This document shows, one piece after another, positions 16,852 through 26,074 of a stretch of DNA of 64,000 nucleotides (position 1 is its first letter; the number at the start of each line of letters is the position of its first letter). This stretch comes from Pseudomonadota bacterium (GTDB taxonomy: Bacteria; Pseudomonadota; Alphaproteobacteria; Rhizobiales; Xanthobacteraceae): the NCBI GenBank assembly GCA_023451825.1, contig JAEXYA010000055.1, positions 62,001 to 126,000 on the forward strand. The letters run 5' to 3'. The position numbers and the translations under genes were made by a program. Under the pieces are notes generated by a model. That model did no database searches, was not told where the DNA came from, and saw only the letters and a program-made list of their open reading frames with translations.

Positions 16852-17708
16852 CCACGATTTCGAACACCGACCTCGCCGCGGACACCCATCCGGCATCGCC
16901 CTCCTTCGACGCACAGTTTCGCGCCGCCAATGATCGCGCGCGCCGCAAGGCGCAGCTGACACGGCTGGCATTGAATGTGCTCGGCGTTGTGCTGTTCATC
17001 GCGATCTGGGAAGCGATCCCGCGCTATTCCGACTGGGTCAACGAGGTCCTGTTTCCGCCGCCAAGCACGGTGTTGCAGGCGTTCATCCCGATGCTAACTT
17101 CGGGCGAGATCGGCCACAACATCGCCGTCAGCTTGCAGCGCGCGGGCATCGGCTTCGTCATCGCACTGTTCGCCGGCATCAGCCTCGGTCTCTTCACCGC
17201 GCGCATCCGCTGGCTGCAATATCTGGTCGAGCCGCTGCTGCACGGCTTCCGCTCCATTCCCACCATCGCATTGGTGCCGCTCTGTGTGCTGTGGTTCGGC
17301 ATCGGCGAACCGTCGAAGGTCGTGCTGGTGGCATGGGGCGCGTTCTTCCCCGTCTGGATCACGACCTTTATCGGCGTCCGCGACATCAACCTGATCTATC
17401 TGCGCTCCGCCGCCTGCCTTGGCGCCAGCCGTCGCGATACACTGCTGCTGGTCGTGCTGCCAGCCGCATTGCCCTTCATCCTGTCGGGCATCCGGCAATC
17501 CATCGCCGTATCTTTGATCGTGCTGGTAGCCGCCGAACTATCCGGCGCATCCGCCGGCGTCGCTTATATGATGTCGCAGGGGCATCAGGTGTTCCGCGTC
17601 GATATCATGTTCATCGGTCTGGCCTTGCTCGGTACCTTCGGCTTCCTCGCGGATCGCATCTTCGTCGCGCTGGCCCGCTGGCTATTCCCCTGGTACGCCG
17701 CATCATGA
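16848..17708 (+). CDS. ABC transporter permease, SsuC/TauC family (importer 2)
   Basis: Inner-membrane permease of importer 2, 286 residues. A polar N-terminal tail of about 40 residues precedes the first membrane span LALNVLGVVLFIAIWEAI. The EAA loop reads SAACLGASRRDTLLLVVLPAALPFILSGI, and the central motif SIPTIALVPLCVLWFGIGEPSKV is typical of the SsuC/NrtB group. It is a single permease gene, so a homodimer is expected. Its stop overlaps the amidohydrolase start (ATGA). Confidence 0.92.
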   Translation: MTTISNTDLAADTHPASPSFDAQFRAANDRARRKAQLTRLALNVLGVVLFIAIWEAIPRYSDWVNEVLFPPPSTVLQAFIPMLTSGEIGHNIAVSLQRAGIGFVIALFAGISLGLFTARIRWLQYLVEPLLHGFRSIPTIALVPLCVLWFGIGEPSKVVLVAWGAFFPVWITTFIGVRDINLIYLRSAACLGASRRDTLLLVVLPAALPFILSGIRQSIAVSLIVLVAAELSGASAGVAYMMSQGHQVFRVDIMFIGLALLGTFGFLADRIFVALARWLFPWYAAS

Positions 17709-19372
17709 CCGCGCTGATCTTCGAGAATGCGAAGATCCTCACCTTCGATCGCGATCGCCCGACTGCAGAGGCCATCGCGATCGACGGCAACACGATCACC
17801 GCCGTCGGCAATGCGGACGAGGTGCGCGCAGCGGCACCGCACGCGCAGCGGATCGACTTGCAAGGCGCCTGCCTGATCCCCGGCTTCAACGATACCCATG
17901 CCCATATGGAGCGCGAGGGCCTGAAATCATTGCGCCCGTCGCTGGCCGGCGCCAGTTCGATTGCAGACATTCTCGCCATTGTCCGCGCAGCGACGGCCAC
18001 GACGCCGCCCGGCGAATGGATCGTCACCATGCCGGCGGGCACGCCGCCCTTCTTCTTCGATGGCGTCTCTGCCCTTGCCGAGAAGCGCCTGCCCAACCGA
18101 TACGAACTTGACGCGGCAGCACCGGATCACCCCATTTATATCCAGGGCGTATTCGGCAATTGGGGTAAGCCACCCGGTCATACCGCACTCAATTCACGCG
18201 CACTCGCCCTCAGCGGCATCGGGCCGGACACCCGCGCTCGCATCAAGGGCGTTGAGATCGAGCGCGATGCAGCGGGTGTACCAACCGGCATCATCATCGA
18301 ACATAACAACCGGCCCACGGTTGAATTCGACATCCTCCCCGCTGTGCCGCGCTTCGGCTTCGATCATCGGCTGGAGGGCATCAGGCGTTCACAGCGCCTC
18401 TACAATGCCCAGGGCACCACCAGCATCTATGAAGGCCATGGCTCCGCTGCCGAAACCATCTCGGTCTATCGCCGGCTTTGGGAGCTCAACGAACTCACCG
18501 TCCGCGCAGGGCTCGTGGTCAGCCCGAGCTGGAGCGACCTCACCGAAGCCCGGCGCATCATGCGCGACTGGCTCGCCAGTGCGCGCGGCAGCGGGCTCGG
18601 CGATCGCTGGCTGCGGGTGTCCGGCATCCATATCGCCTATGGCGGCGATCCCGTCGTCGCCTGCTGCGCCCGCGCCCATCTCCCCGACACCGGTTGGTCC
18701 GGCTTCGTCGAACAGGCGGTGACACCGTCCGATTTTCGTGAGGCGTGCTTCCTTGCAGCGGAATTCGACCTGCGCCTGCACACCATCGTCGGGGATCAAT
18801 TGCACGAAATCATTCCGGTGCTGCAGGCTGTGAACGAGCGCACACCAATCACCACGCGCCGCTGGGTAATCGAGCATATCGGCCGGGCGCGGCCTGAGGA
18901 CATCCGCGCGCTGAAGCAGCTCGGCGTCCATGTCACCACGATCTCAACCTATTATCTCTGGAAAGGCGGCCACAAATATCTCGACGAGGCCGACGGTGGC
19001 GACGGTGGCGACGGCGTCGTACCTCATCGCACCATTCTCGATGCCGGCATCCCGCTCGCCATCGCCACCGATAACATTCCCTATGATCCGTTCTTCACGC
19101 TGTGGACGACCTGCGTCCGCGAGGAGCGCACCACCGGCCGTGTGATCGGACCGAACCAGCGCCTCGATGCGCATACCGCGCTCGAATTATTCACGGCCGC
19201 CGGCGCCGCTCTCACTTTCGACGAGGGTTGGAAAGGCCGCCTGCGCCCCGGTTTCGTCGCCGACATCGCCGTGCTCACCGACGATCCCACCACACTGCCA
19301 CCTTCGCAGCTGAAAGATCTCGATTGTCTGCTCACCGTCATCGACGGGCGCATCATACATGACAATCGCTGA
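17705..19372 (+). CDS. Amidohydrolase family protein (YtcJ/N-substituted formamide deformylase-like)
   Basis: Metal-dependent hydrolase of the amidohydrolase 3 family, 555 residues. The metal-binding pair His65/His67 lies in PGFNDTHAHMEREG. Later candidate ligands are in RLHTIVGDQLHEI and IEHIGR, and the terminal part AIATDNIPYDPFFTLW carries the expected Asp. The closing GRLRPGFVADIAVLTDDP is the usual small beta-domain. Characterised relatives hydrolyse N-substituted amides or formamides. The four-base overlap with the importer 2 permease indicates it acts on what that importer brings in. Reaction not assignable from sequence. Confidence 0.9.
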   Translation: MTALIFENAKILTFDRDRPTAEAIAIDGNTITAVGNADEVRAAAPHAQRIDLQGACLIPGFNDTHAHMEREGLKSLRPSLAGASSIADILAIVRAATATTPPGEWIVTMPAGTPPFFFDGVSALAEKRLPNRYELDAAAPDHPIYIQGVFGNWGKPPGHTALNSRALALSGIGPDTRARIKGVEIERDAAGVPTGIIIEHNNRPTVEFDILPAVPRFGFDHRLEGIRRSQRLYNAQGTTSIYEGHGSAAETISVYRRLWELNELTVRAGLVVSPSWSDLTEARRIMRDWLASARGSGLGDRWLRVSGIHIAYGGDPVVACCARAHLPDTGWSGFVEQAVTPSDFREACFLAAEFDLRLHTIVGDQLHEIIPVLQAVNERTPITTRRWVIEHIGRARPEDIRALKQLGVHVTTISTYYLWKGGHKYLDEADGGDGGDGVVPHRTILDAGIPLAIATDNIPYDPFFTLWTTCVREERTTGRVIGPNQRLDAHTALELFTAAGAALTFDEGWKGRLRPGFVADIAVLTDDPTTLPPSQLKDLDCLLTVIDGRIIHDNR

Positions 19373-19558
19373 TCGGGCGACAACAGCAGCCTTTGCTCCA
19401 TTCGATTTCCAAAGCCGACGCAACTGACTGCAGTGCGATCGATATTCGGAAATCCATTTCATTGACGCTTTCAGCGCCAATGGCCGATCATTTCGAAACG
19501 CAGACAGCATGTATCTGCTCTTCGATTTCTGTTTCACACCTTTCGAACCGGACCATTC

Positions 19559-20368
19559 ATGACCATCGCATCACGCTTTCTGGGCATTGCCCTCTCGGCC
19601 ATCGTCCTCGCTTTACCTGCAATCACGGCCAACGCCGCCGACAAGCCTTTGAAGATCGGCGTCTCCGCCGGTCCCTATGGCGACATCCTGCGCGAGGCCG
19701 CGCGTCTCTCCGAGAAAGAGGGCCTGAAGGCCGAGATCATCGAATTCACCGACTGGAATCAGCCGAACGCAGCGCTGCAGGCCGGCGATATCGACCTCAA
19801 TAATTTCCAGCACCGTTTCTATCTCGCCAATCAATCGAAAGCCCGCGGTTACAAACTCGCGGCCCTCGATGAATCGATCCTGGTTCCGGCCGGGATTTTC
19901 TCGAAGAAGTACAAGAAGGTGAGCGAGATTCCCGATGGCGCCAAGATCGCCATCCCGAACGATCCGACCAACGCCGCCCGCGCCCTTCTGCTGTTCGAAA
20001 AGGCTGGCCTCCTGAAGCTGAAGCCGAATACGGGCCTGTCGGCGACCATTCTCGACATTGCCGAGAATCCGAAAAGGCTGCAGATCGCCGAAATCGACGC
20101 AGCACAGTTGCCGCGGTCACTCGATGACGTGTCCGCCGCCTTCGTCTCCTCGAACTATGCCTATCTGGCCGGTCTGCCGCTGAAGACAGCCCTGATCGCC
20201 GAGACCGAGGTGACCGAAGCCAAGCCCTATTTCACGCTGATCTTCGCTGCACGCGAGGACCGCAAGGATGAAGCCGCGCTGAAGAAGTTCATCGCGATCT
20301 ATCGCTCGCAGCCGGTGACAGATTTCATCAAGGCCAAATTCGACGGCTCGATCCTGCCGGCCTGGTAA
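19559..20368 (+). CDS. MetQ/NlpA-family ABC substrate-binding protein (second copy)
   Basis: Periplasmic MetQ-like binding protein, 269 residues, signal peptide 1-27 ending ITANAA with no lipobox cysteine. The family features are KIGVSAGPYGDILREAARL, FTDWNQPNAAL, DIDLNNFQHRFYL, IPNDPTNAARALL and LDIAENPKRLQIAEIDAAQLPRSLDDV. It is clearly a paralogue of the protein at 2092-2892, and like it stands without metN or metI. It lies 186 nt after the amidohydrolase gene, so it may have its own promoter, and ends at a strong terminator. Confidence 0.88.
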   Translation: MTIASRFLGIALSAIVLALPAITANAADKPLKIGVSAGPYGDILREAARLSEKEGLKAEIIEFTDWNQPNAALQAGDIDLNNFQHRFYLANQSKARGYKLAALDESILVPAGIFSKKYKKVSEIPDGAKIAIPNDPTNAARALLLFEKAGLLKLKPNTGLSATILDIAENPKRLQIAEIDAAQLPRSLDDVSAAFVSSNYAYLAGLPLKTALIAETEVTEAKPYFTLIFAAREDRKDEAALKKFIAIYRSQPVTDFIKAKFDGSILPAW

Positions 20369-20390
20369 CGATCCCGCCCCGTCAAAAAAG

Positions 20391-20424
20391 AAAGCCCGCG
20401 CTTCCGGCGCGGGCTTTTTTTTTT
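20391..20424. terminator. Rho-independent terminator, probably bidirectional
   Basis: GCCCGCGC (20394-20401) pairs with GCGCGGGC (20407-20414), followed by ten T residues (20415-20424); A residues precede the stem at 20386-20393. It lies between the convergent MetQ-like gene and the LLM monooxygenase gene and could serve both. Confidence 0.9.
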
Positions 20425-20440
20425 ATCGAGACGACAGTAA

Positions 20441-21511
20441 TTATCCGCGCGCGACCTTGTGCGAAGCGACATTCCGCACGCGCGGAAAGATCTGTTCGGC
20501 AAAACGTTGCATCTCCGCCTCGAATGGCTGGAACTGGAGCATGAAGAGCTCGATGCCTGCTGAATGGAATTCGCGGATACGGGCGGCAACCGTCTCGTAG
20601 CTTCCGACAAGACCGGCGGCAGTCCCGCCATTGGTGCCGACGCGCGGCGTTTTCTGCATGGTCTGCATCATCACCACTTTCGGATCGGTATTGGCGCGCT
20701 GGATCGCCTTCATGGGCGCATCCTGCGCCGCAAGTGCCAGCAGGCGCTGATGCGCCTGTTCGGCTTCCGCGTCGGTCTCGCGCGCGATGACGAAGGCGGA
20801 CAAACCAAACCGCAATGGCGCGCCTGTTCTTGGCCGTGCGGCGACATCGGCGATCAACGCCGCCACATCGGCCTGAGGCTGTCCATTGATGAACCAGACA
20901 TCGCCATGCGCGGCGACCAGATCGCGTGCCGGCTCCGACTCGCCGCCGACATAGATCGCGGGCCGCGCGCGATACTGATCTGTCGGTCGCAACGCGTAAT
21001 CCCGGATATCGAAATTGGCGCCTTTATGCGTCAACCGCTCCCCGCTGGTGAGGCGCGATACGATCGAGATCCACTCCTTGCCATAGGCGTAGCGATCATC
21101 ATGTTCGGCGAAACCGATGCCGGCCTTCTCCAATTCAGGCTTGTTCCACGCATTGACGAGATTGAGCGCAAAACGACCGCGGCTGATATTTTCGATCTGC
21201 AGCGCCATCTTGGCCAGCACGACCGGATGAAACAGATACGGCTTGATGGCCGCGATGATCTCGATCCGATCCGTCAATGCCGCGAGCGCCGCGGCCGAAC
21301 TCCAGGTCTCGAGCTGATCGAGATCCTCCTGATGCGGATTGATCGTATGCTGGGCGATCAAAACGGAGTCATAGCCCAACGCCTCAGCCTGCAGCACCAG
21401 CGCCCGGTTGCGCTCCCACGATGCATCATACGGCTCTTCCGGATCGCGATGCGCTGCGCGCGGACCATGCACCGGCGACCAGACGCCAAATCGAAGAGGT
21501 GCCGTGCTCAT
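20441..21511 (-). CDS. LLM-class flavin monooxygenase, SfnG/SsuD-like
   Basis: FMNH2-dependent monooxygenase of the luciferase-like class, 356 residues from the ATG at 21511, which has CGAGGCA upstream. Features are LRFGVWSPVHGPRA at the N-terminus, AEALGYDSVLIAQHTINP, EIIAAIKPYLFHPVVLAKMALQIENISRGRFALNLVNAWNKPE and YVGGESEPARDLVAAHGDVWFING. The AWNKPE region and overall pattern resemble the dimethylsulfone monooxygenase SfnG and alkanesulfonate enzymes, which release methanesulfinate or sulfite. It is convergent with the second MetQ gene and divergent from the ssuCBA transporter. The substrate is inferred only as an organosulfur compound. Confidence 0.88.
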   Translation of the reverse strand: MSTAPLRFGVWSPVHGPRAAHRDPEEPYDASWERNRALVLQAEALGYDSVLIAQHTINPHQEDLDQLETWSSAAALAALTDRIEIIAAIKPYLFHPVVLAKMALQIENISRGRFALNLVNAWNKPELEKAGIGFAEHDDRYAYGKEWISIVSRLTSGERLTHKGANFDIRDYALRPTDQYRARPAIYVGGESEPARDLVAAHGDVWFINGQPQADVAALIADVAARPRTGAPLRFGLSAFVIARETDAEAEQAHQRLLALAAQDAPMKAIQRANTDPKVVMMQTMQKTPRVGTNGGTAAGLVGSYETVAARIREFHSAGIELFMLQFQPFEAEMQRFAEQIFPRVRNVASHKVARG

Positions 21512-21870
21512 TGCTTGCCTCGTGCTTGAATTGTCCCGCGCACTAACACGATCCAGACCAGGCAGTGCAAGCATCACTGCTCGACGCGCGGGGACGGCGG
21601 CGAAATGGCACACGAACAGCAGAGATTTTTCTTCTGCAAACGAACCGCAACATCAAAAGGATATTCTCGCACGATAATCGCAGGACGATGCGGTCACGTT
21701 CACCGAAGCTTCCTATTCCAAATTGATCATGATTGGAGGGTCATTCATCTCCTGATACACGCGTGCGAATGTCAAACGTGGCGAAGATCGCGTTGAGAAC
21801 AGTTTCACGGCAGAAACTGCAGACTCTGCACTTTGCGTTGCTCTACATTTGCGTCCTGTTTGGAACTGCA
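21512..21870. promoter_or_regulatory. Divergent region before ssuCBA
   Basis: About 360 bp between the LLM monooxygenase and ssuC. The ssuC reading frame stays open upstream to 21733, but that part has no ribosome site and no family similarity, so I treat it as leader. The palindromic-looking AATTGATCATGATTGGAGG (around 21722) is the only notable element. Confidence 0.35.
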
Positions 21871-22752
21871 ATGATGGATGCCCGAGTGAGCAACGCCGAC
21901 TACGCCATTCAGCAACAGTATCGCGCGTCAGCTGACGCCACGCCGGTGCGCCGCGCCTCCGCATTCTCACGTATCCCGCTGAAGCCTAACCTCGTTGTGC
22001 TGTCGTGGATCGCACCGGTTCTGCTCCTCATCGTGTGGGAAACACTGGCTCAGGCCGGCTGGCTGTCGCCGCAGGTCCTGCCCGCACCGTCCAAGGTTCT
22101 CCGCACGGCATGGAAACTCACCTTGTCCGGCGCATTGTTGACCGACCTCGGCGTCAGCCTTCTGCGCGCAGCCGGTGGCTTTGTCATCGGCGGCAGTATC
22201 GGTTTCATGCTCGGCACGCTAGTGGGTTTCTCGCGCATTGCAGAAGCGCTCATCGATCGCAGTGTGCAGATGATCCGCGCTATTCCTTTCCTGGCGGTCG
22301 TGCCGCTCGTCATCGTGTGGTTCGGGGTCGGTGAAGGGCAGAAGATCTTTCTGGTGTCGCTCGGCGTCGCCTTCCCGATCTACATCAACACCACACTCGG
22401 CATCCGCCAGATCGATCCAAAACTGCTCGAACTCGGCCGCGTTCAGGGCCTGTCCACGCTGCAACTGATCAAACGCATCATCCTGCCCGGCGCGCTGCCC
22501 TCGATCCTGACCGGCGTGCGATATTCGCTGGCGACGGCCTGGCTCGCATTGGTCGTCGCCGAAACGGTCGGCGCGCAATCCGGCCTCGGCTTTCTCGCCA
22601 TGGACGCGCGCGAATTCCTGCGCACCGATGTCATCGTGCTGACCATCGTGATCTACGCGCTCATTGGCGTCGCCGCCGACTCCATCGCCCGGCTGCTCGA
22701 ACGCCGCCTGCTGGCCTGGCACCCCAATTACGGCAAAGGCGCACGCGCATGA
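21871..22752 (+). CDS. ssuC: Aliphatic sulfonate ABC transporter permease
   Basis: Inner-membrane permease closely following the E. coli SsuC pattern: GWLSPQVLPAPSKVL, SVQMIRAIPFLAVVPLVIVWFGVGEGQKIFLVSLGVAFPIYINTTLGIR, IILPGALPSILTGVRYSLATAWLALVVAET and FLAMDAREFLRTDVIV. About 293 residues from the ATG at 21871. The start is uncertain: ATG 21769, ATG 21874 and GTG 21886 are alternatives, and none has a strong ribosome site. The residues before about RIPLKPNLVVLSW are poorly conserved anyway. Its stop overlaps the ssuB start. Confidence 0.92.
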   Translation: MMDARVSNADYAIQQQYRASADATPVRRASAFSRIPLKPNLVVLSWIAPVLLLIVWETLAQAGWLSPQVLPAPSKVLRTAWKLTLSGALLTDLGVSLLRAAGGFVIGGSIGFMLGTLVGFSRIAEALIDRSVQMIRAIPFLAVVPLVIVWFGVGEGQKIFLVSLGVAFPIYINTTLGIRQIDPKLLELGRVQGLSTLQLIKRIILPGALPSILTGVRYSLATAWLALVVAETVGAQSGLGFLAMDAREFLRTDVIVLTIVIYALIGVAADSIARLLERRLLAWHPNYGKGARA

Positions 22753-23450
22753 GTAACACAACGGACGCCGCCGTCACCGTCAGCGGGCTGACGCGCGCCT
22801 ATGGGCCCCGCACCGTCATCGACCGGCTCGATCTTCGGATCGGCCGCGGCGAATTCGTCGCGCTCCTTGGCGAGAGTGGATGCGGCAAGACCACGCTGCT
22901 GCGCGCGCTTGCCGGCCTCGATCCAATCCAGGGCGGCCATATCGATGCGCCCGGGCGACCCGCCGTGGTGTTCCAGGAACATCGCCTGCTGCCATGGGAC
23001 ACGCTCTGGCAGAACGTCTCCCTCGGTCTGCCCGGCGACCATCCGCGCGAACGCGCAGCAGCCGCGTTGGTGGAAGTCGGCCTCGGCGACAGGCTCGACG
23101 ACTGGCCGCGCAATCTCTCCGGCGGCCAGGCCCAGCGCGTCGCGCTTGCACGTGCCTTGGTGCAGGAGCCACGCCTGCTCCTGCTCGACGAGCCCTTTGC
23201 CGCGCTGGACGCACTGACCCGCATCCGCATGCATGTGCTGGTGAAGGAACTCGTCGCCCGCCACCAGCCGGGCGTCCTTCTCGTCACCCATGACGTCGAT
23301 GAAGCCATCGCGCTGGCTGACCGAATTCTCGTGATGCGCAACGGCACCATCGCTGCAGAACAACGCACGCCCGTTCACGGCGGCCCAGCCGCCTCGCGCG
23401 AGGAGTTGCTCCGCGAGCTCGGTGTCGCTGCCGATCTCCACGTTGCTTGA
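22749..23450 (+). CDS. ssuB: Aliphatic sulfonate ABC transporter ATP-binding protein
   Basis: ATPase of the third Ssu-type importer, 233 residues, shorter than many ABC ATPases but normal for SsuB. It has Walker A GESGCGKTT, Q-loop VFQEHRLLPWDTLWQNV, signature LSGGQAQRVALARAL, Walker B LLLLDEPFAALD and H-loop VTHDVDEAIALA. The ATGA overlap with ssuC shows translational coupling. A short gap of 24 nt separates it from ssuA. Confidence 0.94.
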   Translation: MSNTTDAAVTVSGLTRAYGPRTVIDRLDLRIGRGEFVALLGESGCGKTTLLRALAGLDPIQGGHIDAPGRPAVVFQEHRLLPWDTLWQNVSLGLPGDHPRERAAAALVEVGLGDRLDDWPRNLSGGQAQRVALARALVQEPRLLLLDEPFAALDALTRIRMHVLVKELVARHQPGVLLVTHDVDEAIALADRILVMRNGTIAAEQRTPVHGGPAASREELLRELGVAADLHVA

Positions 23451-23474
23451 TGTCAATCCAGGGGGACTTCATCC

Positions 23475-24482
23475 ATGACCAAACGTTTCTTCTCGCCGTC
23501 GCGCCGCGACATTCTCACCGGAGCCATGGCTGGTCTCAGCGCCTATGCCGGCATTCATTTCGCTGACACCGAAGAGGCCATTGCCGATACCGGCCGCAAG
23601 ACCGACAAGGTCCGCCTGACCTGGGGCTATCACGGCCTCACGCTGATCGCGAAAGAACGCGGTGCGTTCGAAAAGGAGCTGGCAAAGGAGAACATCAAGG
23701 TCGAATGGCTCGGCCCGTTCCCGAACCATGCACCGACTCTGCAGGCCGTCACCGGCGACAGCGCGGATTTCGGCTTCGGCGGCAGCACCACGCCGGCACT
23801 GGCCGCCATCATCGCCGGCTCGCCACTGGTCTTCACGCAATTCGTGCTCTATGAGCCGCGCACCACGGCCATCATCGCCAAGGACGGCTCCGGCATCGAC
23901 AAGGTCGAGGATCTTGTCGGCAAGTCGGTCGCCGTCAACCGCTCCGGCCTCGGCGAATTCCTGCTGATCGCAGCTCTTGAGAAGCACAAGGTCGATCGAT
24001 CCAAGGTCAAGTTCGTCTATCTCAACCCACCGGACGCAGCCCCTGCCCTTGCGTCCGGTAAGGTGGATGCGTGGTCGATGTGGTCGCCCGGCGTCGATAT
24101 TGCACGGCTGGACTACAAGGCGCACGACATCTTCCTTGAAGGTCGCGATCTGCCGTTCCAGATTGACTTCTCCTCCTATGTGACATCGCGCAAATTCGCG
24201 AAGGACAATCCGGCGATCGTCCGCGCGCTGAACGCGGCTTACGAGAAGGAAGCCCAATGGGTCAATCAGAACGCCGCCGACGCTGAACATCTGATCCAGA
24301 AAGTCGCGAAGTATGACGACAAGATCCGCGACCAGTTCATTGAGCGCAAACGCAATTACAAGCTCATTCCGGTCACCGACAAGAAGTTCGTTGCAGAACT
24401 GCAGAACGCCGCGAATTGGCTGAGCGAGCGGAAAGTGCTGCCCGAATCCGTCACGGTCGCGGACCATCTGGCCGGCGTCTAG
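23475..24482 (+). CDS. ssuA: Aliphatic sulfonate-type ABC substrate-binding protein
   Basis: Periplasmic binding protein, 335 residues, starting at the ATG at 23475 behind GGGGGAC. The leader SRRDILTGAMAGLSAYAG is a twin-arginine signal. Mature-part features are TWGYHGLTLIAKERGAFEKELAKENIKVEWLGPFPNHAPTLQAV, FGFGGSTTPALAAIIAGSPLVF and DAWSMWSPGVDIARL, matching the SsuA group. It completes the ssuC-ssuB-ssuA operon; gene order differs from E. coli, where the binding protein comes first. Confidence 0.92.
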   Translation: MTKRFFSPSRRDILTGAMAGLSAYAGIHFADTEEAIADTGRKTDKVRLTWGYHGLTLIAKERGAFEKELAKENIKVEWLGPFPNHAPTLQAVTGDSADFGFGGSTTPALAAIIAGSPLVFTQFVLYEPRTTAIIAKDGSGIDKVEDLVGKSVAVNRSGLGEFLLIAALEKHKVDRSKVKFVYLNPPDAAPALASGKVDAWSMWSPGVDIARLDYKAHDIFLEGRDLPFQIDFSSYVTSRKFAKDNPAIVRALNAAYEKEAQWVNQNAADAEHLIQKVAKYDDKIRDQFIERKRNYKLIPVTDKKFVAELQNAANWLSERKVLPESVTVADHLAGV

Positions 24483-24496
24483 TCAGCTCCGAGAAC

Positions 24497-24530
24497 CGAC
24501 GGCAGGACAGCTTCAGCCGTCCTGCCGTCG
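24497..24530. terminator. Strong hairpin between convergent genes
   Basis: CGACGGCAGGAC (24497-24508) and its exact complement (24519-24530) form a 12-bp stem with a 10-nt loop, between ssuA and the convergent cysteine hydrolase gene. No T-run follows, so this is a terminator candidate of either the bidirectional or the non-canonical kind. Confidence 0.6.
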
Positions 24531-24545
24531 CATCTCGATTTCTGC

Positions 24546-25046
24546 TCACCACATATCTTTTGCGCTGACCACCAAGCCCTTTGAGGCTAACGCGTTCAAT
24601 GCGATCGCGTGGACCACCTCGGCGGGCGCAGTGCATAGTTCTCCGACGACCTGAACACGCAGCTCGTCGGCAGCCCGCGAGAGCGCAGTGAATACGACAC
24701 AGTTCTGCGTCATCATGCCGGCAATCAGCAGCACATCCGTATCGGCCAGGTGAGACGCCAGCTCCGTATCCTGAAACGCGTCTGCATATCGCTTTGTCAC
24801 GATGGGCGCATCACCGGCCGCAGCGAGGATGCCGGGCCGTATCGCGGCACCCGTGCTTCCGGTAGCGAACAAGCCTGGATCGGCCTTGCTCACATGCTGA
24901 ACCAGCACAACCTTGTCGCCCGCGGCACGCGCCTGGCCGATGGCCGTCACGATGCGGGCCTCAGCCTCCTCGGGCTGCCAGAGCGGCAGCGCGCCGCCGG
25001 GGAAATACTCGTTCTGAACATCGATCACGAGAAAGGTACGGGTCAT
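24546..25046 (-). CDS. Isochorismatase-like cysteine hydrolase
   Basis: Cytoplasmic cysteine hydrolase of the isochorismatase-like family, 166 residues. The catalytic triad is visible: Asp9 in VIDVQNEYF, Lys85 in IVTKRYADAF and Cys116 in MMTQNCVVFTA. The preceding GMMTQ stretch provides the usual cis-peptide and oxyanion region. Relatives act on N-carbamoyl compounds, nicotinamide or isochorismate. It lies opposite a GlxA-type regulator gene, a pairing common for such hydrolases. The substrate is unknown. Confidence 0.9.
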   Translation of the reverse strand: MTRTFLVIDVQNEYFPGGALPLWQPEEAEARIVTAIGQARAAGDKVVLVQHVSKADPGLFATGSTGAAIRPGILAAAGDAPIVTKRYADAFQDTELASHLADTDVLLIAGMMTQNCVVFTALSRAADELRVQVVGELCTAPAEVVHAIALNALASKGLVVSAKDMW

Positions 25047-25106
25047 GCGGGAGCTCCTTGGTTGTCACCTCAATAGCTGCGCCGCCCGCAATCAATCAGT
25101 GGCCCG

Positions 25107-26066
25107 ATGGACATTATGCGTATAGATTGGGCCAATGCGCATTGCCGTCCTCGCCTATGCCAAATCAGCCCATTCATGCTTTCGACGCCGTTGGCGGTGT
25201 TCGGCGAGCCGTTCGTTGCGGGCGATCATCAGATCGATGTCTGCGCAAACGAGACCCTCACAGCCATCGGCGGATTGTCGATCAACGCCAGCCGTCCGCT
25301 CGATGCGGGACGTGAAGCCGACATCGTGATCCTGCCCGGCTGGCGCAGCGCGGACGAGCCACTTCCGGCCGATATCATCGCTGAGCTGCGGGCTGCTAAC
25401 GAACGGGGAGCAACGGTCGTCGGGCTCTGTCTCGGCGCTTTTGGCGTGGCGCAGGCGGGGCTGCTCGATGGACGCCGCGCGACCACGCACTGGGCACGCG
25501 CGGCGATGTTTGCAGCGCGCTATCCGAAGGTGAACGTCGATGCCGGCGCGTTGTTCGTGGATGAAGGCCAGATCCTGACCTCCGCCGGCATCGCGTCAGG
25601 ACTGGACTGTTGGCTGCATCTGCTGGCTCGGATCTCCGGCGCAGGCGAAGCCAATCGCGTCGCCCGCCACCTCGTCGTCGCGCCGCAACGGGCCGGCGAA
25701 CAACCACAACTGCTCGAGCGGCCCGCCATCGGATCATCAGCCGATAGCCGCACCACCGAGATCCTCGAAGCGCTCCGCGCCGATCCGCGTCAGGCGCCGT
25801 CCCTCGACGAACTGGCCGCGCTGGCCGGCATGAGCCGCCGCAGCCTGTCCCGGCATATCCGGGCGCGCACGGGCGGCAGCCTTGGACAGTGGCTCCGATA
25901 TGTGCGCCTGGCGCGGGCGCAGGACATACTCGTCAGCGGCGCGCATGGTGTCGAGGCAGTCGCCGAGAGCGCAGGCTTTCCCGATGCCCATGCGCTCAGG
26001 TCAGCGTTCCGATCCGAACTGGGCCTGACGCCAACACAATGGCTGGCACGTCAACGGCGGAACTGA
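25107..26066 (+). CDS. GlxA/AraC-family transcriptional regulator, probable N-terminal frameshift
   Basis: Regulator with an N-terminal DJ-1/PfpI-like domain and a C-terminal AraC helix-turn-helix. The uninterrupted frame from 25107 codes 319 residues, with ATVVGLCLGAFGVAQAGLLDGRRATTHW in the first domain and DELAALAGMSRRSLSRHIRARTG plus VAESAGFPDAHALRSAFRSELGLTPTQW in the second. The first 19 residues of that frame look random. In another frame, ATG 25135 reads MRIAVLAYA, the normal family start, and joins ISPFMLSTPLAVFGE if one base is added near AAA at 25162-25164. I therefore suspect a one-base deletion, real or technical. Divergent from the cysteine hydrolase. Confidence 0.8.
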   Translation: MDIMRIDWANAHCRPRLCQISPFMLSTPLAVFGEPFVAGDHQIDVCANETLTAIGGLSINASRPLDAGREADIVILPGWRSADEPLPADIIAELRAANERGATVVGLCLGAFGVAQAGLLDGRRATTHWARAAMFAARYPKVNVDAGALFVDEGQILTSAGIASGLDCWLHLLARISGAGEANRVARHLVVAPQRAGEQPQLLERPAIGSSADSRTTEILEALRADPRQAPSLDELAALAGMSRRSLSRHIRARTGGSLGQWLRYVRLARAQDILVSGAHGVEAVAESAGFPDAHALRSAFRSELGLTPTQWLARQRRN

Positions 26067-26074
26067 CTGCGCTA

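Noticed and set aside
17705..19372. Assignment as a specific N-substituted formamide deformylase or carbamoylase
   Set aside because: The family is clear but the amidohydrolase motifs do not distinguish the substrate.
3000..19466. Shared 13-mer CCATTTCATTGAC upstream of the LLM and second MetQ genes as a sulfur-regulon site
   Set aside because: Matches of this length between two places are expected by chance in a 64-kb window, and no further copies with good position were found.
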